Shown: piece by piece, positions 52,057 to 60,830 of the stretch
How the letters are laid out: each line of letters starts with the position of its first letter
Position numbering within the stretch: position 1 is the first letter of the stretch
Source: an uncultured Lachnospiraceae bacterium
Lineage (GTDB): Bacteria; Bacillota; Clostridia; Lachnospirales; Lachnospiraceae
Assembly (NCBI GenBank): GCA_934339135.1
Contig: CAKRHP010000005.1
Location: forward strand, 62,001-126,000
DNA length: 64,000 bases
Direction of reading: 5' to 3'
Position numbers and translations under genes: made by a program
The notes under the pieces: generated by a model
Seen by the model: the letters and a program-made list of their open reading frames with translations, nothing else
Told to the model about the DNA's origin: nothing
Database searches by the model: none

Positions 52057-52137
52057 TTCCAAAATAATGCAGGGATTAAATTTCTATTGGATCCCGGCAT
52101 CATAAAATAATCGAAAGAAAGGCATGGAAAGATCAAG

Positions 52138-53454
52138 ATGAGAGTGGAACACGAAAGAAAAGGCATTTGGTATCAGAAAATAAAATATGGTAAAAAATTT
52201 TGCGCAGCAGGTCTTAGTGTCAGTCTGCTTGTGTCTACCATTCTGACAGGATGTGAACTGCCGGGAAGATCACAGCAAAGGGATGTTTATGAACCTCCGG
52301 TTTCTACAACTGCAGCGAGTACAGAAGAACCGGAGCAGATTGGTATGAGTGATGAGGATGCCACTTATGCCTCTTTGGAGTATCTGGATCTGATGACAGA
52401 TGAGGAAAAGGTGGGACAGTTGTTTACGGTAAATCTGGAACAGCTGGATGCCACAAAGGGAGAATATTTTGAGCATAAAAAAATTACCAAAACCATGAAA
52501 GAAAACCTTCAGAAATATCCCGTGGGAGGTGTGATCTTATTTTCCAGAAATATATGGAACCGTAAGCAGACCAAAAAGCTGATCCGGAAATTACAGAAAA
52601 ATGCGGCACTGCCAATGTTTATCAGCGTTGATGAGGAGGGCGGCGATGTTGCCCGGATCGGAAATAATCCGAAAATGAAAACGGACACGTTTCCAACGAT
52701 GGAAGAGATTGGAAAGACACAGGATGCAGACTATGTGTATTATATGGCATCTACGATTGCCCGTCAGATCAGGGAACTGGGATTTAATGTGGATTTTGCT
52801 CCGGTGGCAGATGTTAAGACTTCGGAGATGAACAGTGAGATCGGCAACCGCTCCTTCGGGGATGACCCGAAGAAGGTGGCAGAGTTTGTGAGTGCATATG
52901 TAAAAGGTCTGGAGAGCGAAAATATCTGTTCCACGCTGAAACATTTCCCGGGACAGGGCTCCTCCAGTGGCGATACCCATCAGGGAAGTGTGGACATTGA
53001 CAGCAGTATATCAAAACTCAGAAAAATTGATTTTGTTCCCTTTGTGAGCGGTATTGAGGCAGGAACCGATTTTGTAATGGTTTCCCATATCTCGGTCAGC
53101 CGGGTCACAGAAACAAGCGAACCGGCCAGTGTATCAAAGCTGATCATGACCACGATTCTCCGGGAGGAGCTGGATTACAGCGGATTGATCGTAACCGATG
53201 CCTTTGATATGGCATGCATTACGGATAAGTATTCGTCTGCGGAAGCAGCAGTGAAGTCCCTTGATGCCGGTGCGGATATTATATTGATGCCGGAAGATCT
53301 GCCGGAGGCTTATGATGCGATCCTGAGTAAGGTGAAGTCCGGAAAGATCACGGAAAAGCGGCTCAATGATACGGTGCAGAGAATTCTCAAGTTAAAGTTC
53401 CAGAAGGGGATTATGACGCTGGAGGATACGGCACAGAAGAAAATGGAGGAATAA
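52138..53454 (+). CDS. GH3 beta-N-acetylhexosaminidase lipoprotein, NagZ-like
   Basis: 438 aa. The signal peptide ends in lipobox LTGC (Cys39), followed by a Ser/Thr/Glu-rich linker (about 45-70). The GH3 barrel includes GVILFSRNIWNRKQT, MFISVDEEGGDVARIG, CSTLKHFPGQGSSSGDTHQG (the His-Asp region of NagZ-type enzymes) and the nucleophile in LIVTDAFDM. Extracellular NagZ/YbbD-type enzymes trim N-acetylglucosamine from peptidoglycan fragments. ATG 52138; the ribosome-binding site GAAAGG is rather far upstream. It stops about 90 bases before purF, which has its own promoter. Confidence 0.88.
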   Translation: MRVEHERKGIWYQKIKYGKKFCAAGLSVSLLVSTILTGCELPGRSQQRDVYEPPVSTTAASTEEPEQIGMSDEDATYASLEYLDLMTDEEKVGQLFTVNLEQLDATKGEYFEHKKITKTMKENLQKYPVGGVILFSRNIWNRKQTKKLIRKLQKNAALPMFISVDEEGGDVARIGNNPKMKTDTFPTMEEIGKTQDADYVYYMASTIARQIRELGFNVDFAPVADVKTSEMNSEIGNRSFGDDPKKVAEFVSAYVKGLESENICSTLKHFPGQGSSSGDTHQGSVDIDSSISKLRKIDFVPFVSGIEAGTDFVMVSHISVSRVTETSEPASVSKLIMTTILREELDYSGLIVTDAFDMACITDKYSSAEAAVKSLDAGADIILMPEDLPEAYDAILSKVKSGKITEKRLNDTVQRILKLKFQKGIMTLEDTAQKKMEE

Positions 53455-53477
53455 CCGCAAAAAGTTATAAACAAGTC

Positions 53478-53505
53478 TTGAGATTTTTCGTGGAATTGAT
53501 ATAAT
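53478..53505 (+). promoter_or_regulatory. sigma-A promoter of the purF-purB-purA run
   Basis: TTGAGA (53478-53483), 16-base spacer, TATAAT (53500-53505). No purine riboswitch fold is visible in the short leader. Confidence 0.65.
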
Positions 53506-53558
53506 ATATCTTGTGTTAATAGGGGTATTAGGACAATTGCATAAGAATGGAGACAAAA

Positions 53559-55049
53559 ATGAGTGAGCATACCAAATGTAACAAACAGACATCATGTGAA
53601 AAATGCCATTGTTCCGGCTGCCTGCTTCATCAGGCGGAAGAACCAAAGCTTGGAGAAGAGTGCGGAGTATTTGGAATGTACGATATGGAAGGCAGAGATG
53701 TAGCATCTACGATCTATTACGGACTGTTTTCCCTCCAGCACAGAGGACAGGAGAGCTGTGGTATTGCAGTAAGCCGTACAGACGGTCCACCACGCAATTC
53801 CTCTTCCGTGAAAGGAATGGGACTTGTCAATGAGGTATTCAATGCGGAAAACCTCGGAAAGATGAAGGGGGATATCGGAGTCGGCCACGTCCGTTATTCT
53901 ACGGCAGGTGCCAGCATCGCAGAGAATACACAGCCTTTGGTGCTCAATTACATTAAAGGCACACTTTCTCTGGCACATAACGGCAATCTCGTCAATGCAC
54001 CAGAGCTTCGGAGAGAACTGGAGTTGAGCGGAGCGATTTTTCAGACCTCCATTGACTCTGAAGTGATCGCATATCTGATCGCCAGAGAGCGGTTAAAGGT
54101 GGGCAAGGTAGAGGAAGCCGTCAAGGAAGCCATGAAAAAGATTAAGGGAGCCTATTCCCTGGTGGTGGCAAGCCCACGGAAGCTGATCGGAGCCAGAGAT
54201 CCCTTTGGATTCCGCCCGCTTTGCATCGGCAGGAGAGACGGAGCCTATTTGCTTTCCAGTGAGTCCTGTGCTTTGGATACCGTTGGAGCGGAGTTTGTCC
54301 GTGACGTAGAGCCGGGAGAGATCGTCACCATTACGCCGGAGGGGATTTCGTCGGACAAGTCTCTGATGACCAGTGATCATGCAAAATGTATCTTTGAGTA
54401 TATTTATTTTGCAAGACCGGACAGCTACATTGATGGAATCAGCGTACACAGCTCCCGTATCATTGCGGGAAAGATCCTGGCACAGACACATCCGGTGGAT
54501 GCAGATATCGTGGTAGGTGTTCCGGAATCGGGAAATGTAGCCGCTATGGGTTTTGCATTGGAGTCAGGAATTCCATATGGTACCGCATTTGTCAAAAACA
54601 GTTATGTGGGCAGGACGTTTATTAAGCCGAAGCAGTCAGCCAGAGAGTCCAGCGTGATGGTGAAGCTCAATGTACTTCGGGAGATTGTCCGTGGCAAGAG
54701 GGTTGTTATGGTAGATGATTCCATTGTCCGCGGAACGACGAGTGCCCGTATTGTGAAGATGTTGAAGGATGCAGGGGCAAGCGAGGTGCATGTACGCATC
54801 AGTTCACCACCATTTAAATATCCATGTTATTTTGGAACAGATGTACCGTCCAGCGATCAGTTACCGGCATTCAGCCATACAGTAGAGCAGATCGCCGAAA
54901 TGATCGGTGCAGATTCCCTGGGATATCTCGATCTGAACAGACTCAGTGAGTTGATCGATGGAGATCAGGGATACTGTCATGCATGTTTCTCCGGAAATTA
55001 TCCTGTGGATCCGCCACAGGAGGATATCCGTGGAGATTATGATAAATAG
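53559..55049 (+). CDS. purF: Amidophosphoribosyltransferase
   Basis: 496 aa; commits PRPP to purine synthesis using glutamine. The catalytic cysteine is Cys35 in [10 protein letters not shown], exposed after removal of a 34-residue propeptide. The glutaminase domain shows [15 protein letters not shown] and VRYSTAG; the transferase domain has the PRPP loop [14 protein letters not shown]. Cysteines at [21 protein letters not shown] and YCHACF fit the [4Fe-4S] form of Bacillus. The propeptide is unusually long and carries five cysteines (7, 13, 16, 18, 21). Start ATG 53559, with TGGAG upstream; ATG 53547 is possible. Confidence 0.94.
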   Translation: MSEHTKCNKQTSCEKCHCSGCLLHQAEEPKLGEECGVFGMYDMEGRDVASTIYYGLFSLQHRGQESCGIAVSRTDGPPRNSSSVKGMGLVNEVFNAENLGKMKGDIGVGHVRYSTAGASIAENTQPLVLNYIKGTLSLAHNGNLVNAPELRRELELSGAIFQTSIDSEVIAYLIARERLKVGKVEEAVKEAMKKIKGAYSLVVASPRKLIGARDPFGFRPLCIGRRDGAYLLSSESCALDTVGAEFVRDVEPGEIVTITPEGISSDKSLMTSDHAKCIFEYIYFARPDSYIDGISVHSSRIIAGKILAQTHPVDADIVVGVPESGNVAAMGFALESGIPYGTAFVKNSYVGRTFIKPKQSARESSVMVKLNVLREIVRGKRVVMVDDSIVRGTTSARIVKMLKDAGASEVHVRISSPPFKYPCYFGTDVPSSDQLPAFSHTVEQIAEMIGADSLGYLDLNRLSELIDGDQGYCHACFSGNYPVDPPQEDIRGDYDK

Positions 55050-55084
55050 AAATTAGTGTGAAAGGCACGGAAATGAGGTTAGAT

Positions 55085-56539
55085 ATGAGCAACGACAGAT
55101 ACACAAGTCCACTGTCTGAGAGATACGCCAGCAGAGAAATGCAGTACATATTTTCTCCGGACAAGAAATTCAAAACCTGGAGACGTTTATGGATCGCGCT
55201 TGCTGAGGCAGAGAATGAACTTGGTCTTCTGGATGAAAACGGCAATCCTGCTGTAACAAAGGAGCAGATTGAGGAGCTGAAATCCCAGGCTGATAATATC
55301 AATTATGATGTTGCTAAGGAGAGAGAAAAGCAGGTACGTCATGATGTTATGTCCCACGTATATGCGTATGGTGTTCAGTGTCCGAAGGCAAAGGGAATTA
55401 TCCATCTGGGAGCAACCTCCTGTTATGTTGGAGATAATACGGATGTTATCATTATGACAGAGGCACTTCATCTGATCCGCAATAAGCTGATCAATGTTAT
55501 TGATGAGCTTTCCAGATTTGCGATGAAGTATAAATCACAGCCGACACTGGCGTTTACTCATTTCCAGCCGGCTCAGCCTACCACAGTAGGTAAGAGAGCC
55601 ACTCTGTGGCTGCAGGAGTTTTTGATGGATCTGGAGGATCTGGATCATGTGATCGATCATATGAAGCTTTTGGGCTCTAAGGGAACCACAGGTACCCAGG
55701 CAAGCTTTATGGAGCTTTTTGACGGAGATGAGGAGAAGGTGAAGAAACTGGATCAGATCATTGCCAAGAAAATGGGCTTTAAGGAGTGCTTCCCGGTATC
55801 CGGACAGACCTATTCCCGTAAGCTGGATACCAGAGTGGTAAATGTTCTGGCCGGTATCGCTGCAAGTGCACACAAGTTTTCCAATGATATCCGTCTCCTT
55901 CAGCATCTGAAGGAGATTGAAGAGCCGTTCGAGAAGAATCAGATCGGTTCCTCCGCAATGGCATACAAGAGAAATCCAATGAGAAGTGAGCGTATTGCAT
56001 CACTGGCCCGTTATGTGATGGCAGATGTGACCAATACCATGTTCACCTCAGCGTGTCAGTGGTTTGAGCGGACTCTGGATGATTCTGCGAATAAGCGTAT
56101 CAGCGTTCCGGAGGGCTTCCTGGCTACTGATGGTATTCTGGATCTGGTTCTTAATGTCGTAGATGGTCTTGTGGTTTATGATAAGGTCATTGAGAAACGT
56201 CTCATGTCAGAGCTTCCATTTATGGCCACAGAGAATATCATGATGGATGCAGTCAAGGCAGGCGGAGACAGACAGGAGCTTCATGAAAAGATCCGTCAGC
56301 TTTCCATGGAAGCAGGCAAGAATGTAAAACAGGAAGGCAAAGAGAATAATCTTCTGGAGCTTATCGCTGCAGATGATGAATTCCCAATGACTCTGCCGGA
56401 GCTGCAGGCATTAATGGAGCCATCCCGATATACAGGACGTTCTGCTTCACAGGTAGAAGAGTTTATTCAGAATATCGTAAAGCCGGTTCTCGATGAGAAT
56501 CAGGAGATTCTGGGAATGAAATCAGAAATAAACGTGTAG
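55085..56539 (+). CDS. purB: Adenylosuccinate lyase
   Basis: 484 aa homotetramer enzyme cleaving SAICAR and adenylosuccinate to release fumarate. Motifs: [53 protein letters not shown], and the fumarase-superfamily signature [19 protein letters not shown]. Longer C-terminal helical part than the short bacterial form. Start chosen at ATG 55085, with GAGG 6-7 bases upstream; a GTG-initiated frame at 55058 lacks a site. Thirty-five bases after purF. Confidence 0.94.
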   Translation: MSNDRYTSPLSERYASREMQYIFSPDKKFKTWRRLWIALAEAENELGLLDENGNPAVTKEQIEELKSQADNINYDVAKEREKQVRHDVMSHVYAYGVQCPKAKGIIHLGATSCYVGDNTDVIIMTEALHLIRNKLINVIDELSRFAMKYKSQPTLAFTHFQPAQPTTVGKRATLWLQEFLMDLEDLDHVIDHMKLLGSKGTTGTQASFMELFDGDEEKVKKLDQIIAKKMGFKECFPVSGQTYSRKLDTRVVNVLAGIAASAHKFSNDIRLLQHLKEIEEPFEKNQIGSSAMAYKRNPMRSERIASLARYVMADVTNTMFTSACQWFERTLDDSANKRISVPEGFLATDGILDLVLNVVDGLVVYDKVIEKRLMSELPFMATENIMMDAVKAGGDRQELHEKIRQLSMEAGKNVKQEGKENNLLELIAADDEFPMTLPELQALMEPSRYTGRSASQVEEFIQNIVKPVLDENQEILGMKSEINV

Positions 56540-56599
56540 GAATCAATTTACAGGATCCGCGTTTCGTATGCCGGAACAATGGCAGAAACATTGATCCGT

Positions 56600-56632
56600 C
56601 CCCATGTCATCATAGCACTGCCGGACATGGGG
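56600..56632 (+). promoter_or_regulatory. Hairpin in the purB-purA gap
   Basis: CCCCATGTC / GACATGGGG, perfect 9-bp stem with a 15-base loop, then GAAAATGTAG rather than a T run. Probably an RNA-processing or partial attenuation element that lowers or uncouples purA expression. Confidence 0.45.
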
Positions 56633-56669
56633 AAAATGTAGTCAGGGTGGTGCAGAAATGGGGGCTATT

Positions 56670-57947
56670 ATGGTTACAGCAATCGTTGGAGCAAACTGGG
56701 GCGATGAGGGAAAAGGAAAGATCACCGATATGTTAGGTGAGAAGTCTGATATCATCGTACGTTTTCAGGGAGGAAGCAATGCAGGTCATACCATTATCAA
56801 TGACTATGGCAAATTTGCACTTCATCTTCTTCCGTCCGGTGTGTTTTACAATCATACCACAAGTGTGATCGGAAACGGTGTTGCACTTAACATTCCTTAC
56901 CTGTTTAAAGAGGTAAATTCTCTGGTAGAGCAGGGTGTGCCAAAGCCAAAGATCCTTGTATCTGACAGAGCACAGATCCTGATGCCGTATCATATTCTAT
57001 TTGATCAGTATGAGGAGGAACGTCTGGGTAAGAAATCCTTCGGATCTACCAAATCAGGTATTGCACCATTCTATTCAGACAAATATGCAAAGATTGGTAT
57101 TCAGGTATCCGAGCTGTTCGATGATGATGTCTTAAAGGACAAGATCGCACGGATCTGCGAGCAGAAAAATGTTACTCTGAAATATCTTTATCATAAGCCG
57201 GAGTTAGATCCGGACGAGCTTTTAAATACACTTCATGAGTATCGTGACATGGTTGCACCTTATGTCTGCGATGTATCTGCTTATCTTCGTCAGGCGATCA
57301 AGGAGGGCAAGGGGATTCTTTTGGAGGGTCAGCTTGGTTCTCTCAAGGATCCGGATCACGGTATTTACCCAATGGTTACTTCTTCCTCTACATTGGCTGC
57401 ATACGGCGCAATCGGCGCAGGTATTCCTCCATATGAGATCAAGAGAATCGTTACTGTTGTAAAGGCTTACTCCAGTGCCGTTGGTGCCGGCGAGTTCGTC
57501 AGTGAGATTCACGATGAGGTAGAGGCTGAGGAGCTTCGTAAGCGTGGCGGAGACGGTGGAGAGTACGGTGCAACAACAGGACGTCCACGTCGTATGGGCT
57601 GGTTCGATGCAGTAGCATCCCGTTACGGCTGCCAGATCCAGGGCGCAACAGAAGTAGCACTGACCGTTCTTGACTGTCTCGGATATCTCAAGGAGATTCC
57701 GGTCTGCGTTGGTTACGAGATCGATGGAGAGGTTGTAAAGGGCTTCCCTGTAACCGCCAAGCTTGCAAAGGCAAAGCCGGTTTATGAGACACTGCCGGGC
57801 TGGAACTGCGACATCAGAGGTATTACCGAGTATGATAAGCTCCCGGAGAACTGCCGCCGTTATATCGAGTTCATCGAGAAGGAGATTGGTGTGCCGATCA
57901 CAATGGTATCCAACGGACCAAAGAGAAGCGAGATCATTTATCGCTAA
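56670..57947 (+). CDS. purA: Adenylosuccinate synthetase
   Basis: 425 aa GTP-dependent enzyme joining IMP and aspartate. The glycine-rich loop is IVGANWGDEGKGKITD; others are VRFQGGSNAGHTI, GIAPFYSDKYAKIG, LLEGQLGSLKDPDHGIYPMVTSS, YSSAVGAGEFVSE and TGRPRRMGWFD. Start chosen at ATG 56670, where family members usually begin (MVTAIVGANWGDEGKGK); ATG 56658 is in frame, preceded by GGGTGG, and cannot be excluded. Confidence 0.95.
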   Translation: MVTAIVGANWGDEGKGKITDMLGEKSDIIVRFQGGSNAGHTIINDYGKFALHLLPSGVFYNHTTSVIGNGVALNIPYLFKEVNSLVEQGVPKPKILVSDRAQILMPYHILFDQYEEERLGKKSFGSTKSGIAPFYSDKYAKIGIQVSELFDDDVLKDKIARICEQKNVTLKYLYHKPELDPDELLNTLHEYRDMVAPYVCDVSAYLRQAIKEGKGILLEGQLGSLKDPDHGIYPMVTSSSTLAAYGAIGAGIPPYEIKRIVTVVKAYSSAVGAGEFVSEIHDEVEAEELRKRGGDGGEYGATTGRPRRMGWFDAVASRYGCQIQGATEVALTVLDCLGYLKEIPVCVGYEIDGEVVKGFPVTAKLAKAKPVYETLPGWNCDIRGITEYDKLPENCRRYIEFIEKEIGVPITMVSNGPKRSEIIYR

Positions 57948-57971
57948 TAAAAGATCTGAATATAAAATACA

Positions 57972-58009
57972 ATTCCCATTGACGTGGTTTGTCAATGGGA
58001 ATTATTTTT
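57972..58009 (+). terminator. Intrinsic terminator after purA
   Basis: ATTCCCATTGAC / GTCAATGGGAAT perfect 12-bp stem, 7-base loop, then TATTTTT. Confidence 0.9.
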
Positions 58010-58026
58010 AGAAAGTAAAAATAGCT

Positions 58027-58188
58027 TCATAAAAATGAAACTATGCTCGATCGCATCAATAGACAATTATAGGGGCGTTTATTTTTTCGCATCAATTCTC
58101 TATAAGGAGGATTGGGATAATCACTATAAAACTGATTGGTTAAGGTAAATATTCGGAAATCGAGAAAATCTTTTTTTTGAATTGGCAT
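58027..58188 (-). pseudogene. Truncated type III toxin (ToxN/AbiQ/CptN-like), first 53 codons
   Basis: AAAGGAG precedes ATG 58188. The frame reads MPIQKKDFLDFRIFTLTNQF, then YSDYPNPPYREL and KNKRPYNCLLMRSS before diverging and stopping at TGA 58029-58027. The F-x-(I/V)-x-x-L-x-x-x-F-Y-x-D-Y-P and (K/G)-R-P-Y-x-x-L-L pattern is the N-terminus of the endoribonuclease toxins of type III toxin-antitoxin systems found in gut Clostridia (CptN branch). Intact members are about 150-180 aa, so two thirds, including the rest of the active site, are gone; the purA terminator begins about 20 bases further on. Directly downstream of its antitoxin RNA and terminator, the canonical arrangement. Confidence 0.7.
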
Positions 58189-58205
58189 AAAACTCCTTTG
58201 TGAAA

Positions 58206-58229
58206 ATGGGAGAGTAACAACTCTCCCAT
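58206..58229 (-). terminator. Terminator between antitoxin RNA and toxin remnant
   Basis: ATGGGAGAGT / ACTCTCCCAT perfect 10-bp stem with loop TGTT, then TTT on the minus strand. In type III loci this attenuator sets the antitoxin-to-toxin ratio. Confidence 0.8.
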
Positions 58230-58236
58230 ATAAAGA

Positions 58237-58338
58237 TCATCACTCGGTCACTTTTTGTTTACCGAGGTGTCAGAACCGTCACACCTCTCATCGCTCTGTC
58301 AGTTTTAGATTAATGTCCTGTCGGAACAGTCACAGGAC
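58237..58338 (-). ncRNA. Type III antitoxin RNA: two 51-nt pseudoknot repeats
   Basis: Repeat 1 is 58338-58288 and repeat 2 is 58287-58237, both exactly 51 nt and both ending GATGA. Repeat 1: stem GTCCTGT/ACAGGAC, loop GACTGTTCCG, and a downstream GACAG that pairs with CTGTT of the loop. Repeat 2: stem GAGGTGT/ACACCTC, loop GACGGTTCTG, and GACCG that pairs with CGGTT. Both helices change sequence between copies yet stay paired, including a conserved U-G pair, so each repeat folds as an H-type pseudoknot. In type III systems the toxin cuts the transcript into single repeats that inhibit it. Transcription should start near 58373; an 8-bp hairpin (58352-58373) lies at the 5' end. Confidence 0.8.
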
Positions 58339-58379
58339 TCCATGTATGATGAAGAAATCAATTAAGATTTCTTATACAT

Positions 58380-58408
58380 ATTATATACGGGTTGTGATAA
58401 AATATCAT
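58380..58408 (-). promoter_or_regulatory. Promoter of the type III antitoxin RNA
   Basis: On the minus strand ATGATA (58408-58403), 17-base spacer, TATAAT (58385-58380), about 40 bases before the first repeat. Confidence 0.65.
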
Positions 58409-58443
58409 TGTCATAAATCAACAAATAATCAATAAAATTCTGT

Positions 58444-58471
58444 TTGAATTATACAAATAAAGATTTACAAT
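58444..58471 (+). promoter_or_regulatory. sigma-A promoter of greA
   Basis: TTGAAT (58444-58449), 16-base spacer, TACAAT (58466-58471), divergent from the antitoxin promoter. Confidence 0.55.
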
Positions 58472-58527
58472 GCAGAAAGACATTTAAATTGGTGGGTATT
58501 TTATAAATCGAAAAGGAGGATAAAATT

Positions 58528-59028
58528 ATGTATGACCGCTTGACAAGACAGGACGTTGAAAAAATGGAAAAGGAGCTGGAACACCGCAAGCTGGTGGTGC
58601 GAAAAGAAGCTTTGGAGGATGTAAAGGAAGCAAGAGCCCAGGGAGATCTCAGTGAGAACTTTGAATATAAAGCAGCCAAAAAGGTAAAAAACCGTAATGA
58701 AAGCAGGATACGCTATCTGGAGCGTATGATCAAAACGGCACAGATCGTAGAGGATGATGCCGGTGAGGAAGAATTGGGACTCAATGATACAGTTGTAGTA
58801 TATGTGCCGGAAGATGACTGCGAGGAAGAATATAAGATCGTCACTACCATACGTGCAGACGTCATGAATAATATGATCAGTATCGAATCGCCTATGGGAA
58901 AATGTCTTCTCAAGCATCGCGTGGGAGACAACGTCACTATTGAGCTGGAAAATGGAGTCAAATATGATGTCATCATCCGGGAGATCCGTAAAAGTAACGA
59001 TGAATCCGAGGAGATCAGTCGTTATTAG
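58528..59028 (+). CDS. greA: Transcription elongation factor, GreA/GreB family
   Basis: 166 aa. The N-terminal coiled coil contains EDVKEARAQGDLSENFEYKAAKK, whose tip acids stimulate cleavage of backtracked RNA by RNA polymerase. The C-terminal FKBP-like domain shows the family end (SPMGKCLLKHRVGDNVTIEL). The tip reads NFEY where most GreA proteins have NAEY. ATG 58528 follows AAAAGGAGG. May be one of two Gre factors in the genome. Confidence 0.9.
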   Translation: MYDRLTRQDVEKMEKELEHRKLVVRKEALEDVKEARAQGDLSENFEYKAAKKVKNRNESRIRYLERMIKTAQIVEDDAGEEELGLNDTVVVYVPEDDCEEEYKIVTTIRADVMNNMISIESPMGKCLLKHRVGDNVTIELENGVKYDVIIREIRKSNDESEEISRY

Positions 59029-59074
59029 AAATATTATGGGCTGGTCTTTCATAAATTTTGGGAGATTTTATAAA

Positions 59075-59109
59075 TTCCTATTGACAGATAGGAATTGGAG
59101 GAATATAAT
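59075..59109 (+). promoter_or_regulatory. cysK promoter with overlapping CymR-like operator
   Basis: TTGACA (59081-59086), 17-base spacer, TATAAT (59104-59109). A perfect dyad TTCCTAT-N6-ATAGGAA (59075-59094) sits on the -35. Its right half, ATAGGAATT, matches the ATNGGAATT half-site of the CymR/Rrf2 cysteine regulator of Firmicutes, so repression when cysteine is plentiful is inferred. Confidence 0.65.
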
Positions 59110-59255
59110 ACCATTATAAAATCAATTCATACAAACACAGTATGAATAGTATAATTAAAGAAAACAACTGATTATCCAAGATTTCAGACAGGATTGTTTC
59201 TGAAGAGGGAGGGTCAGAGAAGCAGAATGTTTAGAGAATGAAGGAGGACATTATT

Positions 59256-60191
59256 ATGGCAAAGATTAAAGAGAGTGCAGTGGAACTGATCGGAGGAACC
59301 CCAATCTTAAAGGCAAGCAAATACAGCGAAGCAGCAGGCGTTACAGATGCAACCATCCTGACGAAGCTGGAGTACCTGAACCTGACAGGTTCCGTTAAGG
59401 ATCGTATCAGTCTCGCAATGATCGAGGATGCAGAAAAGAAGGGTATCTTAAAGCCGGGTGCAACAATTATCGAGCCGACATCCGGTAATACAGGAATCGG
59501 TCTTGCCGCTGTTGCAACCGCAAAGGGATATCATGCAGTGCTTACCCTGCCGGATACTATGAGTATTGAGCGTCGTACATTATTAAAAGCATATGGAGCA
59601 GAGCTTGTACTGACAGAAGGTGCAAAGGGTATGAAGGGAGCTATTGCAAAGGCAGAGGAGTTACAGGCAAATACACCGGGTTCTGTAATCCTTGGACAGT
59701 TTGATAATCCTGCAAATCCGGCAGCACATAAAGCAACCACAGGTCCTGAGATCTGGGAGCAGACCGATGGAAAGGTAGATATCTTTGTGGCAGGTGTAGG
59801 TACTGGCGGAACGATTACAGGAATCGGTGAGTATCTCAAGGAGCAGAATCCAAATGTCAAGATCGTAGCTGTTGAGCCGGAGACCAGCCCGGTTCTTTCC
59901 GGTGGAGCACCGGGAGCACATAAGATTCAGGGTATTGGCGCAGGCTTCGTGCCAAAGGTGCTGAACACAGATGTATATGATGAGATTCTCCCAATCGCGA
60001 ACGATGATGCATTTGTCGAGGGCAAGAAGTTTGCTCAGAGCGAGGGTATTCTCGTTGGTATTTCTTCCGGAGCAGCACTGAAGGCTGCAACGATTCTGGC
60101 ATCACGTCCGGAGAATAAGGGCAAAGTGATCGTAGCACTTCTGCCGGATTCCGGTGACAGATATCTTTCTACACAGCTTTTTGCAGATTAA
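59256..60191 (+). CDS. cysK: Cysteine synthase A (O-acetylserine sulfhydrylase)
   Basis: 311 aa PLP enzyme making cysteine from O-acetylserine and sulfide. The PLP lysine is Lys48 in [15 protein letters not shown]. Other motifs: [52 protein letters not shown] and GISSGAAL. Start chosen at ATG 59256, with AAGGAGG upstream; ATG 59238 would overlap that site. Its leader of about 140 bases shows no T-box. Confidence 0.95.
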   Translation: MAKIKESAVELIGGTPILKASKYSEAAGVTDATILTKLEYLNLTGSVKDRISLAMIEDAEKKGILKPGATIIEPTSGNTGIGLAAVATAKGYHAVLTLPDTMSIERRTLLKAYGAELVLTEGAKGMKGAIAKAEELQANTPGSVILGQFDNPANPAAHKATTGPEIWEQTDGKVDIFVAGVGTGGTITGIGEYLKEQNPNVKIVAVEPETSPVLSGGAPGAHKIQGIGAGFVPKVLNTDVYDEILPIANDDAFVEGKKFAQSEGILVGISSGAALKAATILASRPENKGKVIVALLPDSGDRYLSTQLFAD

Positions 60192-60242
60192 TAGAAAAGT
60201 AAAATAAATCTGTTCGTAAAAATTAAATCATGGATAAACAAG

Positions 60243-60290
60243 ACGCCGGTCGCATATGGAGAAGCATGTGCGGCTGGCGTTTTGCCCTTT
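60243..60290 (+). terminator. Terminator after cysK
   Basis: ACGCCGGTCGCA pairs with TGCGGCTGGCGT (two G-U or mismatched positions), followed by TTTTGCCCTTTT. Confidence 0.7.
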
Positions 60291-60538
60291 TACCCTTGAA
60301 AACTCTTTGTGACAATCCGTCCCTCCAACTGGCTGATTCCAATATTATCGTCCCACAGCTTGTCATCCTGGTGGCTGATCAGATTCTGGGCGATGCATCG
60401 ATGTTTATCTTCGTCGGGAAGCGATTCAAAACGCTTCCGTTCATCTTCCGTCAGGTCGTCGAGAAATTCAAGCCCTTCGGCAAGCTGGCGTTTGTTCATA
60501 TGATTTAAACCGGTTGTGCCATTTTTATCGTGACTCAT
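60290..60538 (-). CDS. Small acidic hypothetical protein
   Basis: 82 aa, hydrophilic and acidic (LDDLTEDERKRFESLPDEDK), ending LWDDNIGISQLEGRIVTKSF. No membrane or signal segment and no recognised family. ATG 60538 has GAAAGGAG about 9 bases upstream, which supports expression. It overlaps the tail of the cysK terminator and is divergent from the hipB-like gene across an AT-rich gap. Confidence 0.65.
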   Translation of the reverse strand: MSHDKNGTTGLNHMNKRQLAEGLEFLDDLTEDERKRFESLPDEDKHRCIAQNLISHQDDKLWDDNIGISQLEGRIVTKSFQG

Positions 60539-60660
60539 ACCAATGCTCCTTTCAAAATGAAATAAATATTATATCGTTTTGTAAATCATTAGGAATAGTA
60601 TGAGCCAATTTTATAAAATCATACAGAAAATATTTTTCAATCCGATGATTGATTTTTGTA

Positions 60661-60691
60661 TAAATTAAAATATGCCTAAATTAAAATATGC
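60661..60691 (+). repeat. 15-bp direct repeat upstream of hipB-like gene
   Basis: TAAATTAAAATATGC at 60661-60675 and again at 60677-60691 (period 16). It ends 12 bases before the -35 box at 60704, suggesting binding sites for a regulator. The rest of 60539-60830 is AT-rich with no gene seen. Confidence 0.5.
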
Positions 60692-60703
60692 TATAAAAAG
60701 TGA

Positions 60704-60732
60704 TTGACATAATTTGAGTAAAATGTTATACA
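60704..60732 (+). promoter_or_regulatory. sigma-A promoter of the hipBA-like locus
   Basis: TTGACA (60704-60709), 17-base spacer, TATACA (60727-60732). Confidence 0.6.
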
Positions 60733-60830
60733 GAATATATAGAAATAAATAGACAAATATTACATTTTAATACATGAAAATATATTTAAAAAGACAATTG
60801 TTGCGTATTATAAAGGAATAGTGATTGCTT

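Noticed and set aside
52062..52137. sigma-K promoter for the GH3 lipoprotein
   Set aside because: CATAAAATA fits the -10, but the dinucleotide 16 bases upstream is TC, not AC, so there is no supporting -35.
53455..53558. Purine riboswitch before purF
   Set aside because: The leader is only about 50 bases after the -10 box and has no three-way-junction pattern or terminator pair.
57222..57995. 257-codon open frame opposite purA
   Set aside because: Antisense to conserved purA motifs and ends in the purA terminator region; no ribosome-binding site.
58230..58345. Hairpin series before greA read as a plus-strand riboswitch
   Set aside because: On the plus strand the repeats do not lead into greA logically. 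On the minus strand they form two aligned 51-nt units with promoter, terminator and toxin start in the correct order.
59110..59255. T-box or SAM riboswitch before cysK
   Set aside because: No T-box core (TGGNACCGCG-like) and no terminator/antiterminator pair; the CymR-like dyad explains regulation better.
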